A stretch of DNA of 64,000 bases from NCBI GenBank assembly GCA_021186555.1, contig JAJKFL010000014.1, forward strand, positions 42,211,200-42,275,199, read 5' to 3'. The notes under the pieces were generated by a model that saw only the letters and a program-made list of their open reading frames with translations, ran no database searches and was not told the DNA's origin. The stretch is from Reticulitermes speratus (lineage: Eukaryota > Arthropoda > Insecta > Blattodea > Rhinotermitidae). The position numbers were made by a program, and so were the translations under genes. Of this stretch, positions 10,701 through 22,428 are shown piece by piece. Every line of letters begins with the position of its first letter. Position 1 is the stretch's first letter.

Positions 10701-13700
10701 CTGTATTTATGTGTTTTGTGTGGATCTCAGACAAACAGCGATTATTTCACTGTACAACATTAACTGACTGGTTTGTATAACTGAGACGGAGTGTGTTTAC
10801 TGCGCGGTACGGACTGTATTTATGTGTTTTGTGTGGATCTCAGAACAAACAGCGATTATTTCACTGTACAGCATTAACTGACTGGTTTGTATAACTGAGA
10901 CGGAGTGTGTTTACTGCGCGGTACGGACTGTATTTATGTGTTTTGTGTGGATCTCAGAACAAACAGCGATTATTTCACTGTACAGCATTAACTGACTGGT
11001 TTGTATAACTGAGACGGAGTGTGTTTACTGCGCGGTACGGACTGTATTTATGTGTTTTGTGTGGATCTCAGAACAAACAGCGATTATTTCACTGTACAAC
11101 ATTAACTGACTGGTTTGTGTAACTGAGACGGAGTGTGTTTACTGCGCGGTACGGACTGTATTTATGTGTTTTGTGTGGATCTCAGAACAAACAGCGATTT
11201 ATTTCACTGTACAACATTAACTGATGGTTTGTATATCTGAGACGGAGTGTGTTTACTGCGCGGTACGGACTGTATTTATGTGTTTTGTGTGGATCTCAGA
11301 ACAAACAGCGATTATTTCACTGTACAGCATTAACTGACTGGTTTGTATAACTGAGACGGAGTGTGTTTACTGCGCGGTACGGACTGTATTTATGTGTTTT
11401 GTGTGGATCTCAGAACAAACAGCGATTATTTCACTGTACAACATTAACTGATGGTTTGTGTAACTGAGACGGAGTGTGTTTACTGCGCGGTACGGACTGT
11501 ATTTATGTGTTTTGTGTGGATCTCAGAACAAACAGCGATTATTTCACTGTAAACATTAACTGATTGGTTTGTATAATCTGAGACGGAGTGTGTTTACTGC
11601 GCGGTACGGACTGTATTTATGTGTTTTGTGTGGATCTCAGAACAAACAGCGATTATTTCACTGTACAGCATTAACTGACTGGTTTGTATAACTGAGACGG
11701 AGTGTGTTTACTGCGCGGTACGGACTGTATTTATGTGTTTTGTGTGGATCTCAGAACAAACAGCGATTATTTCACTGTACAGCATTAACTGACTGGTTTG
11801 TATAACTGAGACGGAGTGTGTTTACTGCGCGGTACGGACTGTATTTATGTGTTTTGTGTGGATCTCAGAACAAACAGCGATTATTTCACTGTACAGCATT
11901 AACTGACTGGTTTGTATAACTGAGACGGAGTGTGTTTACTGCGCGGTACGGACTGTATTTATGTGTTTTGTGTGGATCTCAGAACAAACAGCGATTATTT
12001 CACTGTACACATTAACTGACTGGTTTGTATAACTGAGACGGAGTGTGTTTACTGCGCGGTACGGACTGTATTATGTGTTTTGTGTGGATCTCAGAACAAA
12101 CAGCGATTATTTCACTGTACACATTAACTGACTGGTTTGTTAACTGAGACGGAGTGTGTTTACTGCGCGGTACGGACTGTATTTATGTGTTTTGTGTGGA
12201 TCTCAGAACAAACAGCGATTATTTCACTGTACAGCATTAACTGATGGTTTGTTAACTGAGACGGAGTGTGTTACTGCGCGGTACGGACTGTATTTATGTG
12301 TTTTGTGTGGATCTCAGAACAAACAGCGATTATTTCACTGTACACATTAACTGACTGGTTTGTATAACTGAGACGAGTGTGTTTACTGCGCGTACGGACT
12401 GTATTATGTGTTTGTGTGGATCCAGAACAAACAGCGATTATTTCACTGTACACATTAACTGATGGTTGTTAACTGAGACGGAGTGTGTTTACTGCGCGGT
12501 ACGGACTGTATTTATGTGTTTTGTGTGGATCTCAGAACAAACAGCGATTATTTCACTGTACAGCATTAACTGACTGGTTTGTATAACTGAGACGGAGTGT
12601 GTTTACTGCGCGGTACGGACTGTATTTATGTGTTTTGTGTGGATCTCAGAACAACAGCGATTATTTCACTGTACACATTAACTGACTGGTTTGTATAACT
12701 GAGACGGAGTGTGTTTACTGCGCGGTACGGACTGTATTTATGTGTTTTGTGTGGATCTCAGAACAAACAGCGATTATTTCACTGTACAGCATTAACTGAC
12801 TGGTTTGTATAACTGAGACGGAGTGTGTTTACTGCGCGGTACGGACTGTATTTATGTGTTTTGTGTGGATCTCAGAACAAACAGCGATTATTTCACTGTA
12901 CAGCATTAACTGACTGGTTGTTACTGAGACGGAGTGTGTTTACTGCGCGGTACGGACTGTATTTATGTGTTTTGTGTGGATTCAGAACAAACAGCGATTA
13001 TTTCACTGTAACATTAACTGACTGGTTGTATAACTGAGACGGAGTGTGTTTACTGCGCGGTGGACTGTATTTATGTGTTTTGTGTGGATCTCAGAACAAA
13101 CAGCGTTATTCATGTACACATTAACTGACTGGTTTGTTAACTGAGACGGAGTGTGTTACTGCGCGGTACGGATGTATTTATGTGTTTGTGTGGATCTCAG
13201 AACAAACAGCGATTATTTCACTGTACAACATTAACTGATGGTTTGTATAACTGAGACGGAGTGTGTTTAGCGCGGTCGGACTGTATTTATGTGTTTTGTG
13301 TGGTTCAGAACAAACAGCGTTTTTTCACTGTACACATTAATGATGGTTTGTATACTGAACGGAGTGTGTTTACTGCGCGGTACGATGTATTTATGTGTTT
13401 GTGTGGATCTCAGAACAAACAGCGATTATTTCACTGTACACATTAACTGACTGGTTTGTATAACTGAGACGGAGTGTGTTTACTGCGCGGTACGGACTGT
13501 ATTTATGTGTTTTGTGTGGATCTCAGAACAAACAGCGATTATTTCACTGTACAGCATTAACTGACTGGTTTGTATAACTGAGACGGAGTGTGTTTACTGC
13601 GCGGTACGGACTGTATTTATGTGTTTTGTGTGGATCTCAGAACAAACAGCGATTATTTCACTGTACAGCATTAACTGACTGGTTTGTATAACTGAGACGG

Positions 13701-15092
13701 AGTGTGTTTTACTGCGCGGTACGGACTGTATTTATGTGTTTTGTGTGGATCTCAGAACAAACAGCGATTATTTCACTGTACAGCATTAACTGACTGGTTT
13801 GTATAACTGAGACGGAGTGTGTTTACTGCGCGGTACGGACTGTATTTATGTGTTTTGTGTGGATCTCAGAACAAACAGCGATTATTTCACTGTACAGCAT
13901 TAACTGACTGGTTTGTATAACTGAGACGGAGTGTGTTTACTGCGCGGTACGGACTGTATTTATGTGTTTTGTGTGGATCTCAGAACAAACAGCGATTATT
14001 TCACTGTACAACATTAACTGACTGGTTTGTATAACTGAGACGGAGTGTGTTTACTGCGCGGTACGGACTGTATTTATGTGTTTTGTGTGGATCTCAGAAC
14101 AAACAGCGATTATTTCACTGTACAACATTAACTGACTGGTTTGTATAACTGAGACGGAGTGTGTTTACTGCGCGGTACGGACTGTATTTATGTGTTTTGT
14201 GTGGATCTCAGAACAAACAGCGATTATTTCACTGTACACATTAACTGACTGGTTTGTATAACTGAGACGGAGTGTGTTTACTGCGCGGTACGGACTGTAT
14301 TTATGTGTTTTGTGTGGATCTCAGAACAAACAGCGATTATTTCACTGTACAACATTAACTGACTGGTTTGTATAACTGAGACGGAGTGTGTTTACTGCGC
14401 GGGTACGGACTGTATTTATGTGTTTTGTGTGGATCTCAGAACAAACAGCGATTATTTCACTGTACAGCATTAACTGACTGGTTTGTATAACTGAGACGGA
14501 GTGTGTTTACTGCGCGGTACGGACTGTATTTATGTGTTTTGTGTGGATCTCAGAACAAACAGCGATTATTTCACTGTACAACATTAACTGACTGGTTTGT
14601 ATAACTGAGACGGAGTGTTTTACTGCGCGGTACGGACTGTATTTATGTGTTTTGTGTGGATCTCAGAACAAACAGCGATTATTTCACTGTACAGCATTAA
14701 CTGACTGGTTTGTATAACTGAGACGGAGTGTGTTTACTGCGCGGTACGGACTGTATTTATGTGTTTTGTGTGGATCTCAGAACAAACAGCGATTATTTCA
14801 CTGTACAGCATTAACTGACTGGTTTGTATAACTGAGACGGAGTGTGTTTACTGCGCGGTACGGACTGTATTTATGTGTTTTGTGTGGATCTCAGAACAAA
14901 CAGCGATTATTTCACTGTACAACATTAACTGACTGGTTTGTATAACTGAGACGGAGTGTGTTTACTGCGCGGTACGGACTGTATTTATGTGTTTTGTGTG
15001 GATCTCAGAACAAACAGCGATTATTTCACTGTACAACATTAACTGACTGGTTTGTATAACTGAGACGGAGTGTGTTTACTGCGCGGTACGAG
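10701..15092 (-). repeat. sat114 array 2, about 39 monomers, inverted
   Basis: The same 114-bp monomer as in array 1 but in the opposite orientation; it begins as CTGTATTTATGTGTTTTGTG. Copies at both ends of the array are nearly identical. Between about 12.0 and 13.45 kb many copies carry scattered one- or two-base deletions (for example TGTATTATG for TGTATTTATG), a pattern expected of consensus error rather than natural divergence. No spacer-type sub-array junction is seen inside. Confidence 0.97.
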
Positions 15093-15495
15093 CCGAATCC
15101 TTAACTCAGTTGCATGTCAGTGTAAACACATGACAAGTCAGTACACTAACGTTAGCTACATTCACACTCAGCTACCAGCACGGCGGACCGCCAGACAGCA
15201 GAAGAACGTAACTGCACAGTTACAAAAACGACCAAACTAGTCTATGGGCACCAGAAGCGCTACGCGACATGTAACAATCGATTCTGCTTCTAAATTCTGC
15301 CGAAAATAACTTTCACCGTGCCACATAGGTAAGCAGCACTGCAGCAATGAGAAGCATACGTAGGTATCTATACAGGCGTTGTGTTTCGGAAAATGAAGAC
15401 AGAACACAATGACGACATTGTCTGCCTAGCGCTGTATCGTGTGCACCTGCTGTGAGGCTTCTTTATCGTGTTCCCTGACCTTACAGAACACCTGA
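15093..15495. other. Unassigned spacer
   Basis: No feature recognised between sat114 array 2 and SINE-D. Confidence 0.4.
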
Positions 15496-15715
15496 AGTAC
15501 AGCTCAGTCCGGTCAGTATGGCGACTACATTACACGCCGGATGCCCAAGATTCGGGGTTCGATTCCCGGCACGGATAACACACATCTCCCTCCAAAGCGT
15601 TCAGATAGCCTGTGAGGCCCGCCGGAGTCCTTCCCCGCGAACGAAGCACCTCACTCGTGAAAGTGAGCTTTTCTTTTTGTCTGGTACCGAGGTTAAGAAT
15701 ACGTAGAGTTACACC
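15496..15715 (+). mobile_element. SINE-D (tRNA-derived)
   Basis: Box A-like TACAGCTCAGTCCGGTCAGT (15499-15518) and box B GGGGTTCGATTCCCGG (15554-15569), followed by a non-tRNA body. No cloverleaf can be closed and there is no 3' tRNA end, so this is a SINE head rather than a tRNA gene. Confidence 0.65.
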
Positions 15716-15792
15716 TCCACTTACCATACGCTTCCATGCCGTGGCTCATAAAACTAAATACAGAGAAACATACGAGCCTTGCCTTGAAGCAA

Positions 15793-16486
15793 GTGTGTAT
15801 GTCTAGGCACACCCAAGTTACTCTGTGTATGTCTAGGCACACCCAAGTTACTCTGTGTATGTCTAGGCACACCCAAGTCACTCTGTGTATGTCTAGGCAC
15901 ACCCAAGTCACTCTGTGTATGTCTAGGCACACCCAAGTCACTCTGTGTATATCTAGGCACACCCAAGTCACTCTATGTATGTCTAGGCACACCCAAGTCA
16001 CTCTGTGTATGTCTAGGCACACCCAAGTCACTCTGTGTATGTCTAGGCACACCCAAGTCACTCTGTGTATGTCTAGGCACACCCAAGTTACTCTGTGTAT
16101 GTCTAGGCACACCCAAGTCACTCTGTGTATGTCTAGGCACACCCAAGTTACTCTGTGTATGTCTAGGCACACCCAAGTCACTCTGTGTATGTCTAGGCAC
16201 ACCCAAGTCACTCTGTGTATGTCTAGGCACACCCAAGTCACTCTGTGTATGTCTAGGCACACCCAAGTCACTCTGTGTGTGTCTAGGCACACCCAAGTTA
16301 CTCTGTGTATGTCTAGGCACACCCAAGTTACTCTGTGTATGTCTAGGCACACCCAAGTTACTCTGTGTATGTCTAGGCACACCCAAGTTACTCTGTGTAT
16401 GTCTAGGCACACCCAAGTTACTCTGTGTATGTCTAGGCACACCCAAGTTACTCTGTGTATGTCTTGGCACACCCAAGTTACTCTGT
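15793..16486. repeat. 30-bp minisatellite, about 23 copies
   Basis: Monomer TGTGTATGTCTAGGCACACC plus CAAGTTACTC, with a CAAGTT/CAAGTC dimorphism: the CAAGTT form is confined mostly to both ends and the right third. Thirty is divisible by three and the monomer has stop-free frames on both strands, which explains the 261- and 285-codon open frames over it. Confidence 0.97.
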
Positions 16487-16774
16487 GCAGCTGCGAAACA
16501 AGCAGCAACAACACACGATGAAACGTGCAACCCGTGGGACACGACCCCACAGCGGGACACTTCTAAGAAAGTGGTACAGGCTAGCTCAAAACACACGCGG
16601 AAAATAAACGTAATTAGGTAAACAATTAACAAAAACGCCGCGTAACATCCCAGAAGAGCGCAGATGTCACACGTGGTAACGTCACAATGTAGACCAAACT
16701 CAAATTTTACCAGATTTAAATAAACAAAATATATATAATACCGTAATTTGCGGAGCGATCACTTTAGATGGCGA
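16487..16774. other. Unassigned spacer
   Basis: Nothing recognised between the 30-bp array and the purine-rich tract. Confidence 0.35.
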
Positions 16775-16990
16775 CGGAAGAACTTAAATGAGGAGGAACA
16801 GGATGAGGAGAAAGGGATGAGTAAGAGGAGAGGCAGAAGGAAGCAAAAAAAGAGAAAAGAACAGGGGCGATGATAACAGGAGCAGGAGAAGCAGAACAAG
16901 GGGAAGAAACGAATACACAACGTAGGAGGATGAAAACGAGAATAAGCAAGATGCCGAGATAAGGAAAGGGGGAACGATGAAGAGGCGGAG
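16775..16990 (+). repeat. Polypurine (A/G-rich) tract
   Basis: About 215 bp of strongly purine-biased sequence (GAGGAGGAACAGGATGAGGA-like). The Ser/Phe/Leu-rich minus-strand frames over it follow from composition alone. Confidence 0.8.
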
Positions 16991-17011
16991 AAGCAACCCA
17001 CCTGTAAGAGA

Positions 17012-17538
17012 GGACCGTCTGTCGCTAGAAGTGATAGAGCTAGGACCGTCTGTCGCTAGAAGTGATAGAGCTAGGACCGTCTGTCGCTAGAAGTGATAGA
17101 GCTAGAACCGTCTGTCGCTAGAAGTGATAGAGCTAGGACCGTCTGTCGCTAGAAGTGATAGAGCTAGGACCGTCTGTCGCTAGAAGTGATAGAGCTAGGA
17201 CCGTCTGTCGCTAGAAGTGATAGAGCTAGGACCGTCTGTCGCTAGAAGTGATAGAGCTAGGACCGTCTGTCGCTAGAAGTGATAGAGCTAGGACCGTCTG
17301 TCGCTAGAAGTGATAGAGCTAGGACCGTCTGTCGCTAGAAGTGATAGAGCTAGGACCGTCTGTCGCTAGAAGTGATAGAGCTAGGACCGTCTGTCGCTAG
17401 AAGTGATAGAGCTAGGACCGTCTGTCGCTAGAAGTGATAGAGCTAGGACCGTCTGTCGCTAGAAGTGATAGAGCTAGGACCGTCTGTCGCTAGAAGTGAT
17501 AGAGCTAGGACCGTCTGTCGCTAGAAGTGATAGAGCTA
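17012..17538. repeat. 31-bp minisatellite, 17 copies
   Basis: Monomer GGACCGTCTGTCGCTAGAAG plus TGATAGAGCTA. Copies are almost perfectly identical; the only change I see is GCTAGAACC for GCTAGGACC near 17104. This suggests recent expansion or homogenisation. Confidence 0.97.
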
Positions 17539-17841
17539 TTCGACTAGCGACTTGAAAACTACAGAAATAACACTGTAGAAAATTAACAAAAATTACCCTA
17601 AAGTAAGATATGGTATGTGACCAGCGACCCTACAATGGAAACGGCAATAGTCAGTGATATTTACTGTAAATGAACTAATACTAATGTCTTTTGTTGAAAC
17701 TACGTAACATTGCGACTTATTAAAAATTTATTAAATTTTTAATGTTACTTGTCAAATCCAATATTGTTTGGAGAATATTAAATACACAAAACACGCAATA
17801 AACAAATATATATTTAAATAACTCATTCTATGGCTTTAAGT
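17539..17841. other. Unassigned AT-rich sequence with small palindrome
   Basis: Contains an AT-rich inverted repeat around 17715-17745 (TTAAAAATTTATTAAATTTT core). No gene. Confidence 0.45.
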
Positions 17842-17905
17842 GCCGATCGCAGTGGCCGCGCGGTCTAAGGCGTGGGTCTGCGGCCGCTCGCTTGCTGGGA
17901 TTATA
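17842..17905 (+). mobile_element. SINE-A head fragment
   Basis: The first 60 bp or so of SINE-A (box A region TGGCCGCGCGGTCTAAGG) stop abruptly at the TA where the mariner element at 17906 begins. SINE sequence does not resume on the other side, so a deletion or earlier truncation accompanied the insertion. Confidence 0.85.
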
Positions 17906-18023
17906 CAGTGTGTCCACAAAGTCCCTTCGGGGTTTTGAAAAATTGTGGCGCGCAAACAAATTGAGCTAGCCACATGCGGTTTACGGCAGATTACAGTGAA
18001 ACTCTGGAGGTTTTTTACTGACC

Positions 18024-18369
18024 TCAGTAGACCTCGATGTGGGCTACCTTGGTAGCACGGAGAACGACCAGACGATATTCGAGCTCTTGCAATGTTCTGT
18101 GAAGCATGTCCGCTGGAATAGCCGAGATCGCATTCCTGATACGGGTCTTCAGGTCATCAAGTCCGTTAACTGGTGTTCGGAACACATTGCTCTTGACATA
18201 AGCCCACAGGAAAAAAATCCAGTGGTGTTATGTCTGGTGAACGTGGGGGCCAAGGCATTGGACCGTCTCTGACGATCCATCTTCCTGGAAATGTCCTGTC
18301 TAGGTACGCGCGTACCTAGACAGGTACCTGCATACCCCAATGAGGTGGAGCACCATCTTGCTGGCGGCA
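18024..18369 (-). pseudogene. Mariner-type transposase C-terminal half, frameshifted
   Basis: Read on the minus strand, the remnant contains QQDGAPPHW (second catalytic aspartate), then RWIVRDGPMPWPPRSPD and SPDITPLDFF with the third catalytic aspartate, then a C-terminal tail ending at a stop whose complement is at 18024-18026. An extra T in a T-run just after the SPDITPLD motif shifts the frame. A 30-bp perfect palindrome (18295-18324) interrupts the segment between the two aspartates. The N-terminal helix-turn-helix region and first aspartate are absent. The product, in life a DDD transposase acting on its own termini, cannot be made from this copy. Confidence 0.85.
18295..18324. repeat. 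30-bp perfect palindrome
   Basis: CCTGTCTAGGTACGC is followed directly by its exact reverse complement GCGTACCTAGACAGG. It sits inside the transposase remnant, where family members would have continuous coding sequence. Confidence 0.95.
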
Positions 18370-18487
18370 AAAAAAAGAAACTTCCAGAGTTTCACTGTAA
18401 TCTGCCGCAAACCGCATGTTGCTAGCTCAATTTGTTTGCGCGCCACAATTTTTCAAAACCCCGAAGGGACTTTGTGGACACACTGTA

Positions 18488-19285
18488 TATTTTGTAAATT
18501 ATCAAAAGTATTCAGTGCAATACTTCTGTCTTCAAGTGAAACAGGAATACAAAATAATCTCGCCAATCCGTGACCAGGCATCTGCTCCGCGAACCACAGT
18601 GCCAAGTCTACAATCTATACATGACGCATAACACAAGGATGCAATGTGGTCCCCTCCGAAAGTAACATGGGTGCCATTACCACATGAAAGGGCGCATCTG
18701 CTCAACGGCTTACCAGGGAGCTTAGTGCAGTTCCCTCAGAACAGGCCAGGGGTGAACATAATGACATCAATTCACTCACTCAGCAGTGTCCACTTACATG
18801 CACAGAAGGCCAGTTAATTCGATCAAAGGCGGCCATCAAGGACAATTACACGCCTCAAACTCATCTGCGTAATACATACAAAAAATTCAGTCCCTATCTG
18901 GAAGTAAAAAAAACACATCTATATTGAAAAGACCAAATGGTTAATGCAGCACAGGGCAATAATGTTACACGGAACATCGCCAGAATGTCACGGAAAAGGT
19001 CCTGGTTCGATCCCACCCCAGTCCAAGTGGAAACTGTGGTTGACAAAGTGGAACTGGGACAGGTTTTACTCAGGCCCGTAGCCAGACCATGAACACAGTG
19101 GTTGCAGCGGCTTCCAGTACGGGTGCTTATATATACATACGTTTGTATATACGTATATAATGTTTTATGATACATATACAATGTGTGTGAATTATATTAT
19201 GCATACTTTTAAGAGTGCCTGTATCAGGACCACAAAATTAAGACTTTAATTACGTAACACACTGTATAACATTGCACAAAACGCC
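18488..19285. other. Unassigned; isolated box-B-like motif
   Basis: GGTTCGATCCCA at about 19003-19014 resembles a tRNA box B, but no box A or repeat partner is visible. Otherwise nothing recognised. Confidence 0.35.
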
Positions 19286-19293
19286 TTGCATAT

Positions 19294-19570
19294 TATTTTT
19301 TCTTTTTTTTTTTCCCCCTATGGCTCGACAGCCCCTTGGGGGCCTAGGCTGCCTCATTTTTCGAGGCTTCACGATTACACTCAGACACACCACAGTCGGT
19401 AGGACTCCTCTGGACGAGTGATCAGCCCGTCACAGAGACCTCTACCTGACAACACACAACACTCACAACAGACAGACATCCATGAACCCGGTGGGATTCG
19501 AACCCGCAATCCCAGCAAGCGAGCGGCCGCAGACCCACGCCTTAGACCGCGCGGCCACTGAGATCGGCAG
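19294..19570 (-). mobile_element. SINE-A copy 3
   Basis: Minus-strand copy with poly-A tail (seen as poly-T near 19300-19315), body GGACGAGTGATCAGCCCGTC and head with box B complement GGGATTCGAACC. TTGCATAT flanks it at 19286-19293 and 19571-19578, a likely target-site duplication. Confidence 0.93.
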
Positions 19571-19571
19571 T

Positions 19572-19842
19572 TGCATATACTTACATTACTGATAATGAGT
19601 TCGTTTCCAACCACGGCGGTTAAACACAGGCAACACGTGGATGCGGTACGTGTCGCAGTTTGACAGCGGGCTGATCGGCAAGTTTGTCTTTGAAACTTTG
19701 CAGATTCCTAGTGCGTGCATCCAGATTTGTAACGGGAGCATTGAACACACTTGCACCCCACTGGCTACGGACCTGGGTTTTCTCCGAGTACTTCCGTGTT
19801 CCTGTCACTATCATCCCACCAATGCTCCATACTCATTGTTTC
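19572..19842. other. Unassigned spacer between two SINE-A copies
   Basis: No recognised feature. Confidence 0.35.
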
Positions 19843-20106
19843 ATTCTTTTCCCCCTCTATGTCTCGACAGCCCCTAGGGGGCCTAGGCCTCCTCATTATC
19901 GACGCTTCACGATCACACTCTAGACACACCACAGCCTGTAGGACTCCTCTGGACGAGTGATCAGCCCGTCGCAGAGACCTCTACCTGAAAACACACAACA
20001 CTCACAACAGACAGACATCCATGCCCTAGGCGGGATTCGAACCCGCAATCCCAGCAAGCGAGCGGTCGCAGACCCACGCCTTAGACCGCGCGGCCACTGG
20101 GATCGG
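19843..20106 (-). mobile_element. SINE-A copy 4
   Basis: Full-length minus-strand copy 280 bp downstream of copy 3, same orientation. It shows AGGACTCCTCTGGACGAGTG and the box B complement GGGATTCGAACC. The two copies differ at several positions and have separate flanks, so they are independent insertions rather than a tandem duplication. Confidence 0.93.
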
Positions 20107-20165
20107 AAATTTTATTTATTACCATGCTATATAATCTCGGCAACTGACAGCGTCGTTAAATAACA

Positions 20166-20248
20166 CAGTAACACTGTGTGGCCAATACGTGCAGTGTACG
20201 TTAGAACTGGTGGTACATATAGTAACCACTGTGCTGTAAAGGGTTAAT
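20166..20248 (+). repeat. Solo sat114 cap
   Basis: ACACTGTGTGGCCAATACGT followed by GGTGGTACATATAGTAACCA and CTGTGCTGTAAAGGGTTAA. This is the cap seen at the ends of the 114-bp arrays, here with no satellite attached. Confidence 0.75.
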
Positions 20249-20250
20249 GA

Positions 20251-20538
20251 AAGATATTGAGGGAGCTTTTCCACAGGATCAAGCAACGCCCTTGAACATA
20301 GATTTTGCCGTAACTGCCTAAAGAAAATCGTGCATCAAAATATGAGGACGGCCAACGAACACGGGCAACCTGAGCAGTTCACGACTTACACGTTGTCAAG
20401 TGAAACAACTGACGAACCTCTGATCACAGCTAAAAATATAAGTTTCAACTTCGTTGCCAATAAGAAAACGACTGGAAATGGCGTACTGAATCATGCAGAA
20501 CACAGAATTACCAGTAACATCCTTAGCAGTTTCTTAAT
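20251..20538. other. Unassigned spacer
   Basis: Nothing recognised. Confidence 0.35.
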
Positions 20539-20793
20539 TAATTCATTCATTCATTCATTCTGCAGTCTGTCTTACGACAGGTCCGTAGCCTCTTCCAAAG
20601 CGAGTTCTCCACAGGGTGCGATCTAGTGCTTCCTCTTTCAATTTCCAGTATCTGCTCGTTTCGTTAAGGTCATCCAGGAGCTGCTCACGTCTTCTTCCTC
20701 GTCTTCCCGTCACTTCCATTATTCCATCTTTCCTTCAATCACGTGTTTCAGAAGGCAGTTTCTACGCAAGATGTGACCAATCCAGTTAGCCTT
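20539..20793 (-). pseudogene. LINE 3' end (LINE-2), reverse-transcriptase polyprotein C-terminus
   Basis: Minus-strand 3' terminus of a non-LTR retrotransposon with a (TGAA)n tail (seen as ATTCATTCATTC at 20541-20560). The coding strand matches the fragment at 48087-48449 through KANWIGH, the RRGRR basic block and the C-terminal GYGPVVRQTAE before the stop, but with frame breaks. The family's ORF2 product is the reverse transcriptase that copies the element's RNA at the target site; only the last 80 or so codons remain. The 18-bp array abuts its truncated inner side. Confidence 0.82.
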
Positions 20794-20795
20794 TC

Positions 20796-22428
20796 TTCTT
20801 ATTGTACGGCAGCTTCTTATTGTACGGCAGCTTCTTATTGTACGGCAGCTTCTTATTGTACGGCAGCTTCTTATTGTACGGCAGCTTCTTATTGTACGGC
20901 AGCTTCTTATTGTACGGCAGCTTCTTATTTTACGGCAGCTTCTTATTGTACGGCAGCTTCTTATTGTACGGCAGCTTCTTATAGTACGGCAGCTTCTTAT
21001 TGTACGGCAGCTTCTTATTGTACGGCAGCTTCTTATTGTACCGTAGCCTCTTAAATTCTCACGGGCATGCTTCTCTTATTGTACGCCGTTTCTTATAGTA
21101 CCCGGAGCTGCTTACGCTTCTTCCTCTTCGTCACTTCCATTATACCACTTCTTATCACTGTTTCAAAGGCAGTCTTCTACAATGTAGCACTCTAGTCGCA
21201 GTTTTATTACGCAGCTTCTTATTGTACGGCAGCTTCTTATTGTACGGCAGCTTCTTATTGTACGCAGCTCTTATGTACGGCAGCTTCTTATTGTACGGCA
21301 GCTTCTTATTACGGCAGCTTCTTATTGTACGGCAGCCCTATGTCGCGCTTCATTGTACGGCAGCTTCTTATTGGTTACGGCAGCTTCTTATTGTACGGCA
21401 GCTTCTTATTGTACGGCAGCTTCTTATTGTACGGCAGCTTCTTATTGTACGGCAGCTTCTTATTGTACGGCAGCTTCTTATTGTACGGCAGCTTCTTATT
21501 GTACGGCAGCTTCTTATTGTACGGCAGCTTCTTATTGTACGGCAGCTTCTTATTGTACGGCAGCTTCTTATAGTACGGCAGCTTCTTATTGTACGGCAGC
21601 TTCTTATTGTACGGCAGCTTCTTATTGTACGGCAGCTTCTTATTAGTACGGCAGCTCTTATTGTACGGCAGCTTCTTATTGTACGGCAGCTTCTTATTGT
21701 ACGGCAGCTTCTTATAGTACGGCAGCTTCTTATTGTACGGCAGCTTCTTATTGTACGGCTAGCTTCTTATTGTACGGCAGCTTCTTATAGTACGGCAGCT
21801 TCTTATTGTACGGCAGCTTCTTATTGTACGGCAGCTTCTTATTGTACGGCAGCTTCTTATTGTACGGCAGCTTCTTATTGTACGGCAGCTTCTTATTAGT
21901 TGTACGGCAGCTTCTTATTGTACGGCAGCTTCTTATTGTACGGCAGCTTCTTATTGTACGGCAGCTTTTACGCATATTGTACGGCAGCTTCTTATTGTAC
22001 GCGCTTTTATGTACAGTCTTGTCGCTTATTACGAGCTCGTAGATAGTACGGCAGCTTCTATGTACGCAGCTCTTATTGTACGGCAGCTTTATTGTACGGC
22101 AGCTTCTTATTGAGGCAGCTTCTTATTGTACGGCAGCTTCTATTGTACGGCACTTCTATGTACGGCAGCTTCTTATATGTACGGCAGCTTCTTATAGTAC
22201 GGCAGCTTCTTATTGTACGGCAGCTTCTTATTGTACGGCAGCTTCTTATTGTACGGCAGCTTCTTATAGTACGGCAGCTTCTTATTGTACGGCAGATTCT
22301 TATAGTACGGCAGCTTCTTATTGTACGGCAGCTTCTTATTGTACGGCAGCTTCTTATTGTACGGCAGCTTCTTATTGTACGGCAGCTTCTTATTGTACGG
22401 CAGCTTCTTATTGTACGGCAGCTTCGCC
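20796..22428. repeat. 18-bp minisatellite, about 85-90 copies
   Basis: Monomer TTCTTATTGTACGGCAGC, with TATAGTACG and occasional indel variants. Eighteen is a multiple of three, so stop-free frames persist on both strands. The array is interrupted at about 21052-21205 by a damaged copy of neighbouring LINE sequence, and around 21960-22200 by many small deletions. Confidence 0.96.
21052..21205 (-). repeat. Degraded LINE-2 segment inside the 18-bp array
   Basis: GGAGCTGCTTACGCTTCTTC, CGTCACTTCCATTATACCA and TTTCAAAGGCAGTCTTCTAC match, with many indels, 20678-20775 of the adjacent LINE fragment. This indicates that the array and its LINE edge were duplicated together, or that the assembly collapsed two copies. 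Confidence 0.7.

Larger units (their letters stand above)
17906..18485 (-). mobile_element. Mariner-type element, second family, internally deleted
   Basis: 580 bp with terminal inverted repeats starting CAGTGTGTCCACAAAGTCCC at both ends, extending about 100 bp inward, and TA on each side (17904-17905, 18486-18487). The interior holds the C-terminal part of a transposase on the minus strand. Its termini differ from those of the 2353 and 32455 copies, so it is a separate family. Confidence 0.92.

Noticed and set aside
15693-16550. 285- and 261-codon frames over the 30-bp array
   Set aside because: Exact ten-residue repeats on both strands follow from a 30-bp monomer without stops; there is no start context, signal peptide or flanking coding sequence.
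16759-17001. Membrane protein encoded on the minus strand (Ser/Phe/Leu-rich)
   Set aside because: It is the complement of a polypurine tract; all three frames give similar hydrophobic low-complexity peptides.
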